Below are positions 7,623 through 16,114 of a stretch of 64,000 nt of DNA, one piece after another. The notes beneath the pieces were generated by a model. The model saw only the letters and a program-made list of their open reading frames with translations, was not told where the DNA came from and made no database searches. Positions within the stretch are counted from its first letter, which is position 1, and each line of letters starts with the position of its first letter. The translations under genes were made by a program, and so were the position numbers. Source of the DNA: JAMXLO01 sp963696645 (GTDB lineage: Bacteria > Pseudomonadota > Alphaproteobacteria > Acetobacterales > Acetobacteraceae); NCBI GenBank assembly GCA_963696645.1, contig CAVOKY010000007.1, forward strand, positions 992,001 to 1,056,000, read 5' to 3'.

Positions 7623-8989
7623 CAACCGGAATCCCGCTTGCGCGAGATCACGTAGGACTCGTCGCAGAACCACAGGCCGCCATGGTCGCGCAGCACCGCT
7701 TTGGTCGCATCCAGATAGGCGCCACTGCTGATCGCCTCGGATAAGCGCTGGTCCTCGATCTGTGCGACGTAGACTGCTGCATTCCAGGCGGCGAACAGCG
7801 TGGACGTGCCGATCGTCTCGCTGATCTCGCTCGGCAAGGTGTGCATATCGTAGCGGAACAACGAACGCGCATCGGCATAGGCACCAAAATTGAGATCGCG
7901 GCCGGCACTGCCAAGCTCCGCCTTGGTCGCACGCAGCAACGCATGGCGATCGGTGGTGAATGGATTCTCGTCCGGCCAGATGCGCTGGATTATCTCCAAC
8001 CCCGGATCATGGCCATGCGAATGGATTGCGATCAGCCGGCCGCCCGGCGCCAGCGCGCGCGCCAGCGGAGCCACCACGCGGCGCGCCTTGAACTCGAGCG
8101 AGGCGCGGGCGCGATAGGGTTGCGATGCGATGACCAGGTCGTATTCCGCCTCGGTGAAGCCACGGCGCGGGCGCACCTGATCGAGCAGGAACTTGTGGTC
8201 CTCGCGATAGATCACCAGCACGATCGGCTTCTCGTATACCGGGTTGCCGCTGCTACGGCTCATGCGGGCGCGCCAGTGCTCGGCTAGAAACGGGCCGAGA
8301 TCGGTGATTTGCGCTTCGAAGTCGTGCGCGGTATTGCCGGTCAATGACAGCTCGTGCCAGACCAGACTGGTTGCAGATGTAACGGAGTTGGGCTTCAGCC
8401 ACGGCGCCTCGGAGTAGTACATGTTGGTCATCACCAGCACGGTCGCCGGATGCTCGAACAATCGGTCGGGCATCTTCTCCATCACCAGCCGCACATCCTC
8501 GAGGCTGATCTCCTTGCCGACGATGTAGAATGGCATGGTCGGGAAGCGATGGTGCATGGCGCGCATCGTGCGGGCCAGCACCGTGCCGTCGCCCATACCG
8601 GCGTCGAACACACGAAGCGCCGGCGGGCGCGGATGGAGATTCGCGAGTTCCATTCCGACACGCTGGGCGATGAACCATTTCTCGCTGCACGTGGTGACGA
8701 ACAGCAGGTATTTCTGGCGGTTGTCGTAGAAACGAAAATTATGCGCGGTGGCGGCGGCAGGTTGCGGCAATGCAGTATTTGCAAGAGCGGGCGTGCCATT
8801 CACCGCACGTGGGGGTCCACCGGCGATGAAGGAGTGCACGCGGTCCACCGTGTCGGTGGTAACGCGGCCACCGAGGCGCAGTCGGCTCACCAGTTTGCCG
8901 TCGTTTACCGCCAGCCGCCCGAAGGTGGATTCGGCCATGCGGGCTCGGCGGCAGAAAGCGGCGATGTCGCGCAGGAGCGTTTCGCTCAA
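7622..8989 (-). CDS. Class I SAM-dependent methyltransferase-like protein with N-terminal helical domain
   Basis: A 455-residue protein. Residues 1-60 form a small helical region (SETLLRDIAAFCRRARMAES...TVDRVHSFI) resembling a minimal DNA-binding or dimerisation module. A Rossmann-type methyltransferase domain follows, with the SAM motif RVFDAGMGDGTVLART and an acidic second-strand end IVGKEIS. The C-terminal part contains VVAPLARALAPGGRLIAIH. The start is a TTG: GGGAGGT lies 11 bases upstream, and translating further upstream gives an arginine-rich tract unlike protein. The ATG of the MTHFR-like gene overlaps its stop. Substrate not recognisable. Context suggests that it supplies or consumes methyl groups with the folate and MetE-like proteins. 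The methyltransferase fold is fairly sure, the role is not. Confidence 0.65.
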   Translation of the reverse strand: MSETLLRDIAAFCRRARMAESTFGRLAVNDGKLVSRLRLGGRVTTDTVDRVHSFIAGGPPRAVNGTPALANTALPQPAAATAHNFRFYDNRQKYLLFVTTCSEKWFIAQRVGMELANLHPRPPALRVFDAGMGDGTVLARTMRAMHHRFPTMPFYIVGKEISLEDVRLVMEKMPDRLFEHPATVLVMTNMYYSEAPWLKPNSVTSATSLVWHELSLTGNTAHDFEAQITDLGPFLAEHWRARMSRSSGNPVYEKPIVLVIYREDHKFLLDQVRPRRGFTEAEYDLVIASQPYRARASLEFKARRVVAPLARALAPGGRLIAIHSHGHDPGLEIIQRIWPDENPFTTDRHALLRATKAELGSAGRDLNFGAYADARSLFRYDMHTLPSEISETIGTSTLFAAWNAAVYVAQIEDQRLSEAISSGAYLDATKAVLRDHGGLWFCDESYVISRKRDSG

Positions 8990-9088
8990 CGGACGACCTC
9001 CCGGTAAATTGCCGGGAAGTGAAGAGCGCCGGCGCCGGCGCGTCAACCACAATCCTGCCCACCCGGAAAGTGGGCAGACGGATGGGCA

Positions 9089-11425
9089 TCATCCCACGAT
9101 CGACGGTGCCGCTGCGATCGCGGCCCATACCCGCCCGCTGGTCGCCGGCATATCAAGCCCGCGCACGCCCAGCGGCGCCAATGCGTCCAGCACCGCATTC
9201 ATCACTGCCGGCAGCGCGCCAACGGTGCCGGCCTCGCCCGCGCCCTTGGCACCGAGCGGGTTGAGCGCAGTGGGAACCGCGTTGCTCACCACCGCGATGT
9301 CGCAGGTCGTATCGGCGCGCGGCATTGCGTAGTCCATGAAACTGCCAGACAGCAACTGGCCCGAATCCGGATCGTAGACTACCTGCTCCATCAGCACCTG
9401 ACCGAGTCCCTGCGCGATGCCGCCATGGATCTGGCCTTTCAGCCCCAGCGGATTGATCACCGTGCCGACATCGTCCGACACCGCGTAACGCAGCAGCGCG
9501 ACCTCGCCGGTATCCGGATCGATCTCCACCTCGCAAATGTGGCAGCCGTTGGGGAACGTATCCTGCTTCGGCGTGAAGGTTCCGGTCTCGTACAGTCCGG
9601 GCTCCAGTCCCGGCGGCAGTCGCGCCGGCTGGAATGCCGACATCGCCACCTGCTTCAGCGTCAGCGCGCGGTCCGTCCCCGCAACGCTGAAGCGGCCGTC
9701 GGCAAATTCAATGTCGGCCTCCGCCGCTTCCATCAGATGCGCGGCGATCTTCTTTGCCTTGGCTACCACCTTGCCTGCGGCAACGGTCAGCGCGGTGCCA
9801 CCGATCACCGTGGAGCGCGAACCCATGGTGCCAATACCGAACGCCACACGATCGGTGTCGCCGTCGATATACTGCACCTCGGCCGGATCGAGCCCGAGCT
9901 TCTCGTTGACGATCTGCTTGAACATCGTCTCGTGGCCCTGGCCCTGGTTCTTGCTGCCCATCAGCACCATCGCCGAACCGCCAGGATTGAAGCGGATCTC
10001 GGCGAATTCCAGACCAGGCGAAGCCGCGCGCTCGATCGCGTTGACGATGCCGATGCCGCGCAGCTTGCCGCTGTTGCGGGACGTCTCGCGCCGGGTCGCA
10101 AAGCCGGTGTAATCGGCAAGCTGCAAGGCCGCATCCATGCCACGTTCGAACGCGCCGCAATCGTAGTTCACGCCGAACGCATTGCGGTACGGCATTGCGC
10201 TCTCGGGCACCAGGTTCATCCGGCGCAGCGCAACCCGATCGAAGCCGAGCTCGCGCGCCGCCTCGTCGATCAGCCGTTCGATGACGTAGGTCGCTTCGGG
10301 GCGGCCCGCGCCGCGATAGGGCGCGGTCGGATTGCTGTTGGAAAACGCCACCGACACATGTGTGTACGCGGCTGGTATCGCATAGACCCCGCTCAGCGTT
10401 GCAACGTTGCTGAACGTGGACAGCAGGTTGCGTTCAGCCGAGATGTAGGCGCCGACATTGCAGATCGTGCTGGCGCGCAGACCGAGAAAGCGTCCGTCCG
10501 CATCCAGCGCGAGTTCCGCCTCGGTGATGTTGTCGCGCGCATGTTCATCCGCCTGGATCGCCTCGCTGCGCGTGCTCGACCATTTTACCGGCCGGCCCAG
10601 TCGTCGCGCCGCCCACAGCACCAGCCGATGCTCGGCGTACTGCCAGCCCTTGGTGCCGAACCCGCCGCCGACATCGCCGGCGATGACGCGGATCTTGCTC
10701 TCCGGCACCTTGAAGATGTTGCGCGCCAACGCGTCGCGCACGCGATGCGGATACTGCACATCGGCATACAGCGTGTAGCGTTCGTCGCCAGGATCGTAGC
10801 TTCCGATCGCCCCGCGTGGCTCCATGAACTGCGCATAGACGCGGCTGATCACGAAGCGCCGGCGCACGACATGCGCTGCGCCTGTAATCGCAGTTTCGGT
10901 TGCTGCACGGTTGCCGGATTCGAAGATGTGCGACAGGTTGTCGGGACAGTCCGGCCAGACCGCCGGCGCACCGGATGACAGCACCTGCGCCGTGTCGGTT
11001 ACCGACGGCAATGGATTGTACTGGATGTTGACCAGTTCGGCCGCATCACGCGCGGCGTTCAGCGTCTCGGCGATGACCATTGCCACCGGATCGCCGACAT
11101 AGCGCACGTGCCCACGCGCCAGACCAGGATGCGGCGAATAGAACATCGGCGCGCCATCCGGTCGTTTGCGCGTCAGGTTCACCCGCATCGTGCCCAGTCC
11201 ATCGGCCGCAAGGTCCGCTTCGGTGAACACCGCCAGCACGCCGGGCGACGCTAGCGCGGCCGCCGCATCGACCGAGACGATGCGCGCGTGTGCGTGCGGG
11301 CTGCGCAGAATGATCGCGTGCGCCTGACCCGACAGGTTGATATCGTTGATGAAGTGCCCTTGACCGCGCAGCAGCCGAGGATCCTCGAACCGGGTGACCG
11401 GTTGGCCGATGCCGTATTTCGCCAT
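9089..11425 (-). CDS. Molybdenum hydroxylase large (Mo-cofactor-binding) subunit, CoxL/xanthine dehydrogenase family
   Basis: A full-length 778-residue molybdopterin-binding subunit of the xanthine/aldehyde oxidase and CO dehydrogenase family. It begins GIGQPVTRFEDPRLLRGQGHF, has the VGGGFGTKGW cofactor loop near 252-261, and the active-site loop APYRGAGRPE near 368-377. That loop matches the form II (AYRGAGR) type rather than the Cys-containing true CO dehydrogenase loop. The conserved glutamate base lies in GAKGAGEAGTVG near the C-terminus. The enzyme would hydroxylate an aldehyde or heterocycle. Oddly, the 2Fe-2S and FAD subunits needed for electron transfer are not next to it. The neighbour nine bases downstream of its start is a Zn alcohol dehydrogenase, so alcohol-to-acid oxidation is a reasonable guess. 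Confidence 0.88.
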   Translation of the reverse strand: MAKYGIGQPVTRFEDPRLLRGQGHFINDINLSGQAHAIILRSPHAHARIVSVDAAAALASPGVLAVFTEADLAADGLGTMRVNLTRKRPDGAPMFYSPHPGLARGHVRYVGDPVAMVIAETLNAARDAAELVNIQYNPLPSVTDTAQVLSSGAPAVWPDCPDNLSHIFESGNRAATETAITGAAHVVRRRFVISRVYAQFMEPRGAIGSYDPGDERYTLYADVQYPHRVRDALARNIFKVPESKIRVIAGDVGGGFGTKGWQYAEHRLVLWAARRLGRPVKWSSTRSEAIQADEHARDNITEAELALDADGRFLGLRASTICNVGAYISAERNLLSTFSNVATLSGVYAIPAAYTHVSVAFSNSNPTAPYRGAGRPEATYVIERLIDEAARELGFDRVALRRMNLVPESAMPYRNAFGVNYDCGAFERGMDAALQLADYTGFATRRETSRNSGKLRGIGIVNAIERAASPGLEFAEIRFNPGGSAMVLMGSKNQGQGHETMFKQIVNEKLGLDPAEVQYIDGDTDRVAFGIGTMGSRSTVIGGTALTVAAGKVVAKAKKIAAHLMEAAEADIEFADGRFSVAGTDRALTLKQVAMSAFQPARLPPGLEPGLYETGTFTPKQDTFPNGCHICEVEIDPDTGEVALLRYAVSDDVGTVINPLGLKGQIHGGIAQGLGQVLMEQVVYDPDSGQLLSGSFMDYAMPRADTTCDIAVVSNAVPTALNPLGAKGAGEAGTVGALPAVMNAVLDALAPLGVRGLDMPATSGRVWAAIAAAPSIVG

Positions 11426-11434
11426 GTGTGTTGT

Positions 11435-12523
11435 TCAGCCAGCCGAGAAATCGATAAGCTGCCGCACCATCGCGCCTGACTTCATGGTCGCGAAGCCTTC
11501 GTTGATCTCGGCCAATTTGATGTGGCCGGATATCATGTGGTCCAGCTTCAGCTTGCCTTGCGTGTAGAGTTCGAGCAGGCGCGGCATATCGACGCGAAAC
11601 CGGTTGCCGCCCATCGAGGTGCCCTGGATCTTGCGGTCGCGCAGGAAGTCCGCGCCATGCAGTTCGATCTTCACGCCGAGAGGGACCATGCCGATGATCG
11701 TCGCGGTGCCGCCCGGACGCAGCATCTGGAACGACTGTTCCGCCGTCGTCTTGGTGCCGATCGCCTCGAAGGAGTACGGCACGCCGCCGCCGGTCATCTC
11801 CTTCACCATCTCCACCGGATCGGCATTCGATGCGTTGATCGTATCGGTGGCACCCATTGCTCGCGCGACCTCCAGCTTGGAGGCCACGGTATCGATCGCG
11901 ATGATGCGCGATGCACCCGCCATCGCCGCGCCGTTCACCGCGGACAGGCCGATGCCGCCGCAGCCGATCACCGCAACGGTGGCGCCCGGCTCGACCTTCG
12001 CGGCATGGAACACGGCGCCAACGCCGGTCATCACACCGCAGCCGACCAATGCGCAGCGATCCAGCGGCACATCGTCGCGCACCTTCACCACGGCATGCTC
12101 GTGCACCAGCATGTACTCGGCGAAGGCGGAAAGGTTGAACGCCTGATTGAGCACCTCGCCTTTCCAGGTCAACCGCCGCGCGGCTCCCGGCAGCAGCTTC
12201 ACCTCGGTGTTCTCGCAGAGATTGGGATGGCCGGTCATGCATTGTGCGCATTCGCCGCAGAACACCGACAGGCAGCTGATCACGTGGTCGCCCGGCTTCA
12301 CGTAGGTGACGTCGTCGCCGACCGCTTCGATCACGCCCGCCGCCTCGTGGCCGAGTACGCAGGGCGTTGGGTACGGATACAGGCCTTCCATGAAATGCAG
12401 GTCGGAATGGCACAGCCCGGCGAACGCGGTGCGCACCAGCACTTCGCGACGCTTCAGTGGCGCGTGCTGCACATCCTCGATGGTCAGCGGCTGATGCGGC
12501 TCGTGGAAAACGGCTGCCTTCAT
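11435..12523 (-). CDS. Zn-dependent alcohol dehydrogenase, class III-like
   Basis: A 362-residue medium-chain NAD(P)-dependent alcohol dehydrogenase. Catalytic zinc ligands are C38 (GLCHSD) and H59 with E60 (GHE); structural zinc cysteines are C89, C92, C95 and C103 in FCGECAQCMTGHPNLC. The nucleotide-binding motif is VIGCGGIGLSAV. The start ATG follows GCAGGAGGGAATC; an upstream in-frame extension reads through poor protein-like sequence. The sequence is closest in style to the Rv0162c/AdhD and glutathione-formaldehyde dehydrogenase-like group. It lies directly upstream of the molybdenum hydroxylase gene with an 9-base gap and is probably co-transcribed with it. A 94-nt hairpin repeat lies 70 bases upstream of the start. 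Confidence 0.88.
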   Translation of the reverse strand: MKAAVFHEPHQPLTIEDVQHAPLKRREVLVRTAFAGLCHSDLHFMEGLYPYPTPCVLGHEAAGVIEAVGDDVTYVKPGDHVISCLSVFCGECAQCMTGHPNLCENTEVKLLPGAARRLTWKGEVLNQAFNLSAFAEYMLVHEHAVVKVRDDVPLDRCALVGCGVMTGVGAVFHAAKVEPGATVAVIGCGGIGLSAVNGAAMAGASRIIAIDTVASKLEVARAMGATDTINASNADPVEMVKEMTGGGVPYSFEAIGTKTTAEQSFQMLRPGGTATIIGMVPLGVKIELHGADFLRDRKIQGTSMGGNRFRVDMPRLLELYTQGKLKLDHMISGHIKLAEINEGFATMKSGAMVRQLIDFSAG

Positions 12524-12592
12524 GATTCCCTCCTGCGCCTTATGGGGCGTACGCTCAAGGCGGGCAGAGGAATGGAAAGCTCGCCAACCCCC

Positions 12593-12686
12593 TGTCATTG
12601 CGAGGAGCGCAGCGACGAAGCAATCTCCCGCCAGTGAGGCTCAACTGGCGGGGGATTGCTTCGTCGCTGCGCTCCTCGCAATGACA
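12593..12686. repeat. Perfect 94-nt hairpin repeat (ATTGCGAGGAGC-type MITE/REP)
   Basis: Two perfectly complementary 33-base arms (12593-12625 and 12654-12686) enclose a further 9-bp stem (12627-12635 with 12644-12652) and an 8-nt loop. There is a single unpaired position per side, so the whole element folds into one 42-bp hairpin. The arms begin TGTCATTGCGAGGAGCGCAG. Elements with this consensus are scattered in many proteobacterial genomes. A decayed copy lies at 6666-6753. It sits between two genes transcribed on the minus strand and could act as a terminator or as RNA-processing signal. Confidence 0.92.
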
Positions 12687-12777
12687 ATAGGCGTACGTCT
12701 GGCCCTGCCCTGCTGAATTACCGGCGATTGCGGCACCGCCGATCGCTGGGGCCAGTCCCCGGTGCATGAGCGAGACA

Positions 12778-13173
12778 TCACAACACCATTTGGGTTTGCG
12801 TCACCTTCGCCACCAGCCGACCCTCGGCATTGGTCAGCCGCGTTTCCCACACCTGGGTGCGCCTGCCGCGGTGCAGCGGCGTCGATTCGGCGATCAACTT
12901 CGCCCCGATCGAGGAACCGGCGAAGAAGTTCGTCTTGCTCTCGATCGTAGTGGTTCCCTGGCCTTCCCGCAGATTGACCACCGTGCCGAGCGCTCCGATC
13001 GTGTCGGCGAACGCCATGATGGCGCCGCCGTGAAGGATCTCGCCGCTGGTGCAGAGTTCCTCCCGCACCGTGAGCTCGGCGACTACCCGTTCGGGTGTGG
13101 CAAGCGTGACGGTGATGCCCAGCCACCGCGGAAACGGCGGCAGTTCCTGCTGCAAACGCGCCACCAGATCCAT
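12778..13173 (-). CDS. PaaI-family hotdog thioesterase
   Basis: A 131-residue hotdog-fold acyl-CoA thioesterase of the PaaI/YbgC-like class. The hallmark is the helix preceded by CTSGEILHGGAIMAFADTIG, in which the Asn/HGG segment lines the active site, followed by TTTIESKTNFF and the C-terminal strand RLVAKVTQTQMVL. Such enzymes release free acids from CoA esters formed during side-chain or aromatic breakdown. It is a complete protein of normal length. It is divergent from the M20 peptidase gene, with 75 bp between starts that must contain both promoters. The specific CoA ester cannot be predicted. Confidence 0.85.
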   Translation of the reverse strand: MDLVARLQQELPPFPRWLGITVTLATPERVVAELTVREELCTSGEILHGGAIMAFADTIGALGTVVNLREGQGTTTIESKTNFFAGSSIGAKLIAESTPLHRGRRTQVWETRLTNAEGRLVAKVTQTQMVL

Positions 13174-13248
13174 GTCGGTACCTCCCTGTCTTGCCCGTGG
13201 CCCCTGCCTCGTTCAATACCGTGCCGAAGCAAAGAGGACCGACATGGC

Positions 13249-14466
13249 ATGAGCCAGCATCCAGAGTCGATTATCCGAGAGGTCATGGCCAGCGACGTCT
13301 ATCGCAAGGCGCTAGCCACGTTGACCGCAGAGCATGACCGCACGGTCGATGATATCATCGCGCTCACCCAGGTCCCGGCGCCGTCGTTCCAGGAAACCGA
13401 GCGTGCCCGTGCCTTCCTGGCGATGGCCGAGGCGCATGGGCTCAAGCACCTGGAGATTGACGCCGAAGGCAATGTGACCGGGCTGCGACCTGGCGCCGGC
13501 AACGGGCCGCTGATCTGCATCGCCGCGCATCTCGACACGGTGTTTCCCGCAGGCACCGACCTGACCGTGCGCCGCGAGGGCACGCGGCTGCTGGCCCCAG
13601 GCGTCGGCGATGATACGCGCTCGCTGGCGGTGCTGCTGGCGTGGCTTCGCGCGATGGATGCCGCGGGCGTGCGCACGCGCGCCGATCTGCTGTTCGTCGC
13701 GGATGTCGGCGAGGAAGGGCTGGGCGATCTGCGCGGCATGCGATATCTGTTCCAGCAGGGCCGGTACAAGGATCGCATCAGCGCCTTCATCACTGTGGAC
13801 AGCCCGGATATGAACCACATCGCCGTGGGCGGCGTCGGTTCGAAGCGCTACCGCGTCACGTTCCAGGGCCCGGGCGGGCACAGCTACGGCGCATTCGGCC
13901 TGGTGAACCCAATGTATGCGATGGCGGATGCGATCACCCGACTGGGTCGCATCGAGGTGCCGGCAAGCCCCAGGACCACCTACAGCGCCAGCGTCACGGG
14001 CGGCGGCACATCGATCAATTCCATTCCCAACAACGTGTGGACCGAGTTCGACCTGCGGTCAGAAGCGCCAGAGGAACTGGCCAGGCTGGAGACGCGCTTC
14101 CTCGACCTGATTGGCCAGTCGGTCGACGCGGAGAATGCCGCGCGCTCGACGCGAAGCGGACCGATCGTGGCGGAGATCCTGAAGATTGGCGACCGTCCGG
14201 CGGGCCGCACCGACGAGACCAGCGAAATCGTCCGCCTGGCGCAGGCGGCGATCGGCGCGCACGGATTTCATCCGAGGTTCGAATTCACCTCGACCGACGC
14301 CAACATTCCGATGAGTCTGGGGATTCCGGCGATCAAGATCGGCTCAGGCGGAACCGGAGGCCGCGGTCACTCGCTCGAGGAGTGGATCGACGTGGCGCCC
14401 GAGCCCTCGATCCGCGGCATGGCCGCGGGCCTCACCACGGTGCTCGCGCTGGCGGAGATGGTCTGA
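13249..14466 (+). CDS. M20-family metallopeptidase / amidohydrolase
   Basis: A 405-residue di-zinc hydrolase of the M20 (ArgE/DapE/tripeptidase T) family. Metal ligands and catalytic residues are visible: H94 and D96 in AAHLDTVFP, D121/D122 in GVGDDTRS, the E155-E156 pair in DVGEEGLGD, and the late histidine in GRGHSLEEW. The dimerisation domain lies between about 205 and 300 (GPGGHSYGAFG to FDLRSEAPEEL). The ATG used overlaps a short ATG-GCA-TGA just upstream and has GAGGAC about 14 bases before it. It most resembles PepT-like tripeptidase/M20 proteins. It might instead remove an acyl or carbamoyl group. It is convergent with the PrpF-like gene. Confidence 0.85.
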   Translation: MSQHPESIIREVMASDVYRKALATLTAEHDRTVDDIIALTQVPAPSFQETERARAFLAMAEAHGLKHLEIDAEGNVTGLRPGAGNGPLICIAAHLDTVFPAGTDLTVRREGTRLLAPGVGDDTRSLAVLLAWLRAMDAAGVRTRADLLFVADVGEEGLGDLRGMRYLFQQGRYKDRISAFITVDSPDMNHIAVGGVGSKRYRVTFQGPGGHSYGAFGLVNPMYAMADAITRLGRIEVPASPRTTYSASVTGGGTSINSIPNNVWTEFDLRSEAPEELARLETRFLDLIGQSVDAENAARSTRSGPIVAEILKIGDRPAGRTDETSEIVRLAQAAIGAHGFHPRFEFTSTDANIPMSLGIPAIKIGSGGTGGRGHSLEEWIDVAPEPSIRGMAAGLTTVLALAEMV

Positions 14467-14513
14467 CCTCAGAATGGGTAGGGCGCAGCGAAAACCATCA
14501 TCCGACTGGGGCG

Positions 14514-15749
14514 CTATCCACACAGCGGGAGCAGCGCATCGCGCAGCGCATCGGACGCACGATACAGCGGCACCTGGCCGCGCAGCAGGATCTGTGTGCT
14601 GCGGCGATACGCCGCCTTGCGAACTTCCAGCCCAGACGTTGCCAACCGCGCCTCGATCGTTGCTTCGAGTAAGCCGGCCGGGTTCTCGATGCCGACATCG
14701 ACCTCGCTGAACCCGGCACCGGCCGAGGGCAGACCACGCGCGACACCATGCGCGATGGAACCGGGAATTAGTGCGGCCGCGGCGAGGCAGCAGCCGCCTG
14801 ACACCGCCATCGAGCGATGCCCCGCCTGCGGGGTGAAATAGCGCACGGCGATGTGGCCCGTCCCCTGCGGCGGCCCGACGATGCAGATCTTCGGGATGGT
14901 CTCGCTCTGCGCCAGTTCATCCGCGGTCATCAGTTGACCACCCGCGCCCTTCAGCGCCATGCGCAGACCGGCTGCCACCCACACCGTGCGCAGCGTCTCC
15001 ATGAAGCCGCGATCAGCCTCCAACTGCTCGATCTTCTCATGCGCCGTCTTGCCGAAATCCGCGGCACGCGCGATCACCATGGGCACCGCGACATCGACGC
15101 AGGAGACGGCATAGCCTGCCACATCATCCACTGCGTGGCCGGTCGGCAGCAGACGTCCAGTCTTGGCGCCCACCGGATTGGCGAGGAACAGATCGACCCC
15201 GGGGAAACTGCCGTCCACACCAGGGATTTCGGCGCCGACAAACCTGCCGTCCGCAGCGAACCGCATGCGCGCACCCGCGGTCACGCCGGTGTTGGTGTTG
15301 AAGATGTCGATCTCGAGCGCGCCACCGGCATCGGCGGGATCGACCTGGCCGGTATCCAGCGCCCAGAGCGGCAAGGCGGCGGTCATGTTGCCGCAGTTCA
15401 CGCTCCAGTCCACGGCTGCCTTGTCGGCCGCGAGCTGTGCGAACGTGCTGACGATGCGGCGTTGGTTGCCGGTGGTTTCCAGCCGGGCGAAGAACACCTT
15501 GTTTCCGGTCGGCACGATACGGCCGAGGCCGGTGATCTGCTTGTTGCCGGGGCGCGTCCCGTCCAACGGCAGACCCATCAGGTGGCGCAGCAATTCCTCA
15601 CGCAGCTCCCGCTCGGGCGGCGCCCAATGTTCGCCGATCACCAGACCGGTGGATGTGCCGCCACGCACATGGTGGACGGGAAACTCGATGCAGCCGCCAC
15701 GCAGCAGCGGCGGTGGATCGAGCGGGTTCACCTGCCGGTCGATTTGCAT
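14514..15749 (-). CDS. PrpF-family isomerase (4-oxalomesaconate tautomerase / aconitate isomerase-like)
   Basis: A 411-residue PrpF-family protein, related in fold to diaminopimelate epimerase. The signature near the start is FPVHHVRGGTSTGLVI. Further typical segments are DWSVNCGNMTAALPLWAL (first active-site Cys region), TGVTAGARMRF and HRSMAVSGGCCLAAAALIPG. Known members move a double bond in trans-aconitate, 2-methylaconitate or oxalomesaconate. I chose the ATG; a TTG two codons upstream is also possible. It stands alone on the minus strand, divergent from the hyuB-hyuA pair across a repeat-containing intergenic region. Which tricarboxylate it uses cannot be told from context. Confidence 0.85.
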   Translation of the reverse strand: MQIDRQVNPLDPPPLLRGGCIEFPVHHVRGGTSTGLVIGEHWAPPERELREELLRHLMGLPLDGTRPGNKQITGLGRIVPTGNKVFFARLETTGNQRRIVSTFAQLAADKAAVDWSVNCGNMTAALPLWALDTGQVDPADAGGALEIDIFNTNTGVTAGARMRFAADGRFVGAEIPGVDGSFPGVDLFLANPVGAKTGRLLPTGHAVDDVAGYAVSCVDVAVPMVIARAADFGKTAHEKIEQLEADRGFMETLRTVWVAAGLRMALKGAGGQLMTADELAQSETIPKICIVGPPQGTGHIAVRYFTPQAGHRSMAVSGGCCLAAAALIPGSIAHGVARGLPSAGAGFSEVDVGIENPAGLLEATIEARLATSGLEVRKAAYRRSTQILLRGQVPLYRASDALRDALLPLCG

Positions 15750-15861
15750 GGCCAACAGCCCCGGTTGTTACGGTGCTCCAGCTATCGCTTTGCGGCAGCG
15801 AAGTCCATCGGCGGTTCGAGCAAATTCCGGGGCTGGCTATTCAGGGCGTCGTTTGAATGAA

Positions 15862-15950
15862 GCGAGGTCAAGGCTCCGCCCTGAAACCCGCCCGGGGGCT
15901 TTGCCCCCAGGACCCCCAGCAAAGGCATCACCTTTGCGATCCAATCGTTT
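15862..15950. repeat. Intergenic GC-rich element of a type common in Acetobacteraceae; rest of 15750-16114 gap has no gene
   Basis: Within the 365-base gap between prpF-like and hyuB genes. The stretch has AAGGCTCCGCCCTGAAACC, then a short hairpin GGGGGCTTTGCCCCC, then GGACCCCCAGCAAAGGCATC. I recall near-identical strings scattered between genes of acetic acid bacteria and relatives, but this is memory, not a search. The remaining bases to the hyuB start show no further gene. They must hold the promoters of the two divergent genes. Confidence 0.5.
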
Positions 15951-16114
15951 TCGTCCAGTCGGGCGGTGATGGCTTAGCCCCCCCGCTCCACCGAACGAAA
16001 GTGGCAGAACGCGAGCAAAACCTCGCGCTCGTGCTCGTCCAATTGCGCAGTCGCCGGCCTTCCGGGCGGGCGCGAGCCGTTGTCATCGTGCCGCATCGGT
16101 GGTCCGATAGCTGC

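Noticed and set aside
8990..9088. Short CCCGG/CCGGG inverted repeat upstream of the methyltransferase gene as an operator
   Set aside because: The arms are only five bases and it overlaps the ribosome site; too weak to call.
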